Source: JAGTVG01 sp964389805
Lineage (GTDB): Bacteria > Bacteroidota > Bacteroidia > Cytophagales > Cyclobacteriaceae
DNA: 18,421 nucleotides
NCBI GenBank assembly: GCA_964389805.1
Contig: CAYMFU010000226.1
Coordinates: forward strand, 1 to 18,421
Reading direction: 5' to 3'
Below, piece by piece: positions 14,877 to 18,421 of the stretch. A program made the position numbers and the translations under genes. Under the pieces are notes generated by a model that was not told where the DNA came from, searched no databases, and saw only the letters and a program-made list of their open reading frames with translations. Position 1 is the stretch's first letter; every line of letters starts with the position of its first letter.

Positions 14877-16574
14877 ATGATGAAGGCTGAAAATCGGGTC
14901 AATGGACAGTTTAGTTGGATATTGGGAATTATTCTATTTGCCCTCCTGATAATAATGGGTTGCCAACAGGGAAATAAAAACCAGAAAGGCTCCGAGGAAA
15001 TGAGCAGTACTGTAATGCCTCCAGAAGGAGATAACGCTTTTATCGATATTACCGGGCCGGCAGGGATTAATTTCAAACATACCATAGGAGATCATCATTT
15101 AAGTAACCTGGTTGAATCCGTAGGTGGAGGCGCTGCTTTATTTGACTATGATCAGGATGGATATCTTGACCTCTACCTGGTAAATGGGTCCCACAATAGT
15201 GATTTAAGTGCCCAGGAGGAGGAATTGGATTTTACTCCGGTTAATGAATTGTATAGAAATCTGGGTGACGGGACCTTCCAGGAAGTAACCAGAAAAGCCA
15301 GGGTTGGTGATAATGGATATGGTATGGGAGTGACCATAGGCGATTTCGATAATGATGGCTATCCTGATATTTATGTGAGTAACTACGGGCCTAACAGATT
15401 GTACCGAAATAAAGGGGATGGTACATTCGAGGATGTAGCAAATAAGGCCGGAGTTGATGGTAATGAAACGAGTGTCGGTGCAGTCTGGTTTGATTATGAC
15501 AATGATAGCCATCTTGATCTTTATGTTGGAAATTACATAAAATTCGACCCGGAATATGAATATTATTATGCACCGGATGGATTTCCAGGTCCAATGGCGT
15601 ATGATGGTCAGCCCGATCGCCTTTATCATAATAATGGCAATGGCACATTCAAAGATGTTACTGAGCAAATGGGAATGTTTAACCCGGAAGGCAGGGCTAT
15701 GGGTGTTGGATCAGCAGATTATAATAACGATGGCTGGATGGATATTTATGTGGCAAATGACCATATGGTAAATTATTTATATGAAAACCTTGGTGGTAAA
15801 TCCTTTAAAGATGTTGGTGTGGCTACGGGTACCGCCTTTAATCAGGTTGGTGAAGCTACAATTAGTATGTCTGTGGACTTTGCAGATTTTAATGGGGATG
15901 GGCTCCTTGATCTTTTTGTTTCGGATGATGGGTATTGCTCACTCTTCGCCAATCAGGGAGATAACATTTTCAATGAAATGTCATATCACGCTGGCATCGC
16001 ACAGGCCAGTGGCCAACATGTAGGCTGGGCCACAGCCTTTATTGATTTCGATAATGATGGCGATAAAGATATATTCAAGGTGAATGGAGAGTTGAAACAT
16101 TTATACGGTCAGGAAGACCAGCTCTTTGAAAATGTTGATGTCGAAAAATTTAATGATATATCTGTTGAGAGTGGACCACATTTTCAGCAGGAAAAGGTAA
16201 GCCGGGGTGCCTGTTTTGGAGATTATGATAATGATGGGGATATCGATGTTTATATTGTTAACCTGGATGATTATGGCATATTGCTGAGAAATGATACCGG
16301 AAACAGGAATAACTGGTTGATCCTGCATCTAAAGGGTAAAGTTAGCAACCGGGATGCCATCGGGGCTCGTGTAAAAATTACGGTAAACGGTGTTAACCAG
16401 ATTGACCAGAAAAAGGGCGGCTGTGGTTACCTTTCACAGAACGATCCCAGACTGCATTTCGGTCTTGGTGCTGCTGAAGTAGTTGAAAAGATTGAAATAA
16501 TATGGCCTGCCGGGAATGAGCAGGTGCTTGAAAATGTAGAAGCCAATCAAATAATGGTTATCGAAGAGGAATGA
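14877..16574 (+). CDS. FG-GAP repeat lipoprotein with C-terminal ASPIC/UnbV domain
   Basis: I start at the ATG at 14877. The frame is open further up to a TTG at 14820, but from 14877 the protein has a proper lipoprotein signal (a run of Ile/Leu ending IIMGC, Cys at residue 29). The product is therefore a lipid-anchored, exported protein of about 565 residues. The body is a seven-bladed-propeller-like set of FG-GAP/VCBS repeats with calcium loops of the DxDxDG type: DYDQDGYLD, DFDNDGYPD, DYDNDSHLD, DYNNDGWMD, DFNGDGLLD, DFDNDGDKD and DYDNDGDID. The last 90 or so residues (NNWLILHLKG...RDAIGARVKI...YLSQNDPRLHFGLG) form an ASPIC/UnbV domain, as in CRTAC1-like proteins. The biochemical role of this family is not known; binding to proteins or glycans is common for such propellers. 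It leads a run of three close genes. Confidence 0.9.
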   Translation: MMKAENRVNGQFSWILGIILFALLIIMGCQQGNKNQKGSEEMSSTVMPPEGDNAFIDITGPAGINFKHTIGDHHLSNLVESVGGGAALFDYDQDGYLDLYLVNGSHNSDLSAQEEELDFTPVNELYRNLGDGTFQEVTRKARVGDNGYGMGVTIGDFDNDGYPDIYVSNYGPNRLYRNKGDGTFEDVANKAGVDGNETSVGAVWFDYDNDSHLDLYVGNYIKFDPEYEYYYAPDGFPGPMAYDGQPDRLYHNNGNGTFKDVTEQMGMFNPEGRAMGVGSADYNNDGWMDIYVANDHMVNYLYENLGGKSFKDVGVATGTAFNQVGEATISMSVDFADFNGDGLLDLFVSDDGYCSLFANQGDNIFNEMSYHAGIAQASGQHVGWATAFIDFDNDGDKDIFKVNGELKHLYGQEDQLFENVDVEKFNDISVESGPHFQQEKVSRGACFGDYDNDGDIDVYIVNLDDYGILLRNDTGNRNNWLILHLKGKVSNRDAIGARVKITVNGVNQIDQKKGGCGYLSQNDPRLHFGLGAAEVVEKIEIIWPAGNEQVLENVEANQIMVIEEE

Positions 16575-16586
16575 TATGACTTGTAG

Positions 16587-18035
16587 ATGAAGATAAAGCG
16601 TAAAATAGGAATATTGACTGTTTCCCTGCTTGCATTGGCAGCCGGGATTTTCTGGCTTATGCCGGAATCCCGATTGGAAAAAGGTATGGTGATCGTGACT
16701 GCTGTGCCGAGCGGTTTCGATCTGACTATAGAAGATATGGGTACGGACAACAGGTATATTGCTGGATCACAGATTATCGTTTTAAGGATGGATGCGGACA
16801 ATAGTGAAATAGAGCCTATTCTCTTAACGGAAGATTTCTATTCTGCCCGCGCACCTGAGATCTCTTATAATGGAGAAAAAATGGTCTTTTCAGGTCAAAA
16901 GAGCCAGCACGAAACCTGGCAGATATTTACTATGGACTTCAAGTCATTTAAAGTTTCTCAGATCACGGTCGGCAATAAAAATTGTACGGATCCGACTTTG
17001 TTACCTGACGGAAGGATTGCCTTCTCTATGCAAGATGAAGATAAATTAACTGGCACGGTGCATAGATTATATGCATGTGAGCCTGATGGGAATGATACAA
17101 AACAACTGACTTTCAGCCCAAATTCTTCCTTTGCTTCTTCAATTTTTCGGGATGGTAGAATTCTTATCCTGGAGGAACAGCAATTTCCTCAAAGAAATAG
17201 ACGAAAACTGATGGCTTTGCGTATTGACGGGACTAAATCAGAGCTATTTTATGAAAGCAAAGAGTCAAGTGAGGTTATTGGGAAAGGATGGGAAGCTGGC
17301 GAAAAGGTATTTTTTATTGAAAGGGAAATTCAGGATCCAGAGAAAACCAATATTGTTTCAGTAAACCAGGGACGTCCGCTCAGTTCGTTCAATAATCTAT
17401 CTGAAAATATTTCAGGAGAATTTAATTCTCTGTCTCCTTCCGGAGGTGAGTATATGCTGGTTTCCTATAGGGAAAAGAAAGAACAGACCTTTGGTTTATA
17501 TTCTTTCGATCTGACAAGTGAAGATTTGGCAGAAGTTATATATACCAATTCTGAATATCATATTATTGAACCAGTGCTGGTGGCTGATCGTCAGGTTCCC
17601 ATGAAACTTCCAACGATTGTCGATGAGTCAAAAGATAAAGGGAGATTATTATGCCTCAACACAGATCTATCGATGGATGACCCTGGGCTCGATGATGGTA
17701 AAAAAACCGCAAAAGTGCAGATTTTCGGTATAGATGAGATGATCGGGGAGGTGCCGGTTGAGGAAGATGGATCTTTTTATATCGAAATTGACGCTGATAC
17801 TCCTGTACGTTTTCAAACGGTAGATGCTCAGGGGGAGGTTCTCCGTGGGCCATCATCCTGGATCTGGGTAAGGCCCAACGAGAAAAGAAGTTGTATTGGA
17901 TGTCATGAAGATCGTGAACTGGCCCCGGATAACAAGGTGCCAGACGCATTATATGCCGGTATGATGAAATTCCCTGAAGGGGAAATGACGGCTGCAATTG
18001 TTATTAACGGTAAAGAAGAGGATGATGAAGAGTAG
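16587..18035 (+). CDS. Exported propeller protein with a single C-terminal haem-binding motif (hydrazine-synthase-alpha-like)
   Basis: The 482-residue protein begins with a hydrophobic signal or anchor (KIGILTVSLLALAAGIFWL). Residues about 85-330 carry TolB/WD40-like beta-propeller repeats (APEISYNGEKMVFSGQK, DPTLLPDGRIAFS, FNSLSPSGGEYMLVS). A beta-sandwich-like part follows (KVQIFGIDEMIGEVPVEEDGSFYIEIDADTPV), then a c-type haem motif CIGCHED (CIGCH at residues 436-440). This order, with RPNEKRSCIGCHED before the end, resembles the middle and haem parts of hydrazine synthase alpha-like proteins, which are widespread outside anammox bacteria with unknown roles. A haem covalently bound in the periplasm or at the surface is expected. 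Hydrazine synthesis itself is not implied. It follows the FG-GAP gene by 12 nt and overlaps the next start by 11 nt. Confidence 0.85.
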   Translation: MKIKRKIGILTVSLLALAAGIFWLMPESRLEKGMVIVTAVPSGFDLTIEDMGTDNRYIAGSQIIVLRMDADNSEIEPILLTEDFYSARAPEISYNGEKMVFSGQKSQHETWQIFTMDFKSFKVSQITVGNKNCTDPTLLPDGRIAFSMQDEDKLTGTVHRLYACEPDGNDTKQLTFSPNSSFASSIFRDGRILILEEQQFPQRNRRKLMALRIDGTKSELFYESKESSEVIGKGWEAGEKVFFIEREIQDPEKTNIVSVNQGRPLSSFNNLSENISGEFNSLSPSGGEYMLVSYREKKEQTFGLYSFDLTSEDLAEVIYTNSEYHIIEPVLVADRQVPMKLPTIVDESKDKGRLLCLNTDLSMDDPGLDDGKKTAKVQIFGIDEMIGEVPVEEDGSFYIEIDADTPVRFQTVDAQGEVLRGPSSWIWVRPNEKRSCIGCHEDRELAPDNKVPDALYAGMMKFPEGEMTAAIVINGKEEDDEE

Positions 18036-18421
18036 GGTAAAATGGAAAATATTGTTTATTGCAATACCTTCGCTTTCCATAAGTATTATATTTTATGCTG
18101 GTCATAAATGGGGGCTTCAACATGCCAAATATATGACCGGGGGGGCACCTCATCCTGTCAATTGTTTTTCCTGTCATGCATACCTGGATCAGGATTCTAA
18201 ATTGGCCAATTATTTAGATAAGGAATATGTTTCTCCCTTTAAACTGAATGTAACTCCGGATGGAAAAAATCTCCTGATCACTGCCCACGAGCGTAATCAC
18301 TTGATAATATATGATATTATGAATAGGGAAATGAAAGCGAGTATTCCTGTTGGCATATGGCCCCACAGTATTGCTGTGGATAATACCGGGGGAAAAGCCT
18401 ACGTAAGCAATCATTGGTCCC
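18025..18421 (+). CDS. Membrane-anchored c-type cytochrome / YVTN propeller protein, N-terminal part
   Basis: The frame stays open to the window end, so the gene is truncated there and only 132 codons are visible. An ATG at 18025 lies inside the end of the preceding gene (11-nt overlap), which suggests translational coupling. The product starts with a basic N-terminus and one membrane segment (about residues 8-25). CFSCH at residues 47-51 is a c-type haem site. From about residue 70 the repeat-like phrases LNVTPDGKNLLITAHERNHLIIYDI and IPVGIWPHSIAVDNTGGKAYVSN follow, typical of YVTN/NHL-like beta-propellers. So this is a second haem protein joined to a propeller, like its upstream partner but with the haem at the other end. 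Confidence 0.85.
   Translation, partial: MKSRVKWKILFIAIPSLSISIIFYAGHKWGLQHAKYMTGGAPHPVNCFSCHAYLDQDSKLANYLDKEYVSPFKLNVTPDGKNLLITAHERNHLIIYDIMNREMKASIPVGIWPHSIAVDNTGGKAYVSNHWS

Noticed and set aside
15204..15668. Long minus-strand frame opposite the FG-GAP repeats
   Set aside because: It is an Ile/Thr-rich mirror of the Asp-rich calcium-loop codons on the plus strand and has no start context or domain.

Overview
The window most likely comes from a Bacteroidota (Bacteroidetes) chromosome of moderate to low GC. The evidence is TAnnTTTG-type -7 boxes ahead of several genes, a tRNA gene without an encoded CCA end, weak Shine-Dalgarno sites, and the gene content: a lipoprotein with FG-GAP repeats and an ASPIC/UnbV domain, and a small outer-membrane barrel protein whose signal peptide ends near Phe-Gly-Gln. 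No species can be named from the sequence alone.

Layout. (1) 1-321 is the C-terminal end of an alpha/beta hydrolase. It is followed by a small two-helix membrane protein (738-986) and an unrecognised 133-residue protein on the minus strand (1113-1514). (2) 1515-2350 has no convincing gene but is highly structured. It holds a promoter-like box, a candidate small RNA with its own terminator, a short direct repeat, an array of TACAAC boxes spaced about 31 bp apart, and an attC-like imperfect hairpin just past the stop codon of nadE. (3) nadE (2351-3313, minus) encodes an ammonia-dependent NAD+ synthase. (4) A 1169-residue signalling protein (3871-7380, plus) joins two zinc ribbons, a class III nucleotide cyclase domain, an AAA-type ATPase and TPR-like repeats. 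(5) 7381-8191 holds inverted repeats, a non-coding element of about 206 bp with IS21-like ends, a tRNA-Ser(CGA) gene and an intrinsic terminator. (6) 8192-8755 (minus) is a small outer-membrane protein. (7) 14543-8971 (minus) is a complete tripartite RND efflux operon in the order TolC-type outer-membrane factor, membrane-fusion adaptor, inner-membrane pump. (8) Diverging from it, 14877-18421 (plus) is a tight run of three exported proteins: an FG-GAP/ASPIC-UnbV lipoprotein, a propeller protein with one C-terminal CxxCH haem motif, and a truncated membrane-anchored CxxCH protein that runs off the window end.

How the parts work together. The efflux operon encodes all three parts of one export machine. 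The three divergent genes are nearly contiguous (12-nt gap, then an 11-nt overlap), so they are probably co-transcribed and may form one cell-surface or periplasmic redox assembly. The least explained part is the non-coding stretch 1690-2350, where the periodic TACAAC array and the candidate small RNA lie side by side.
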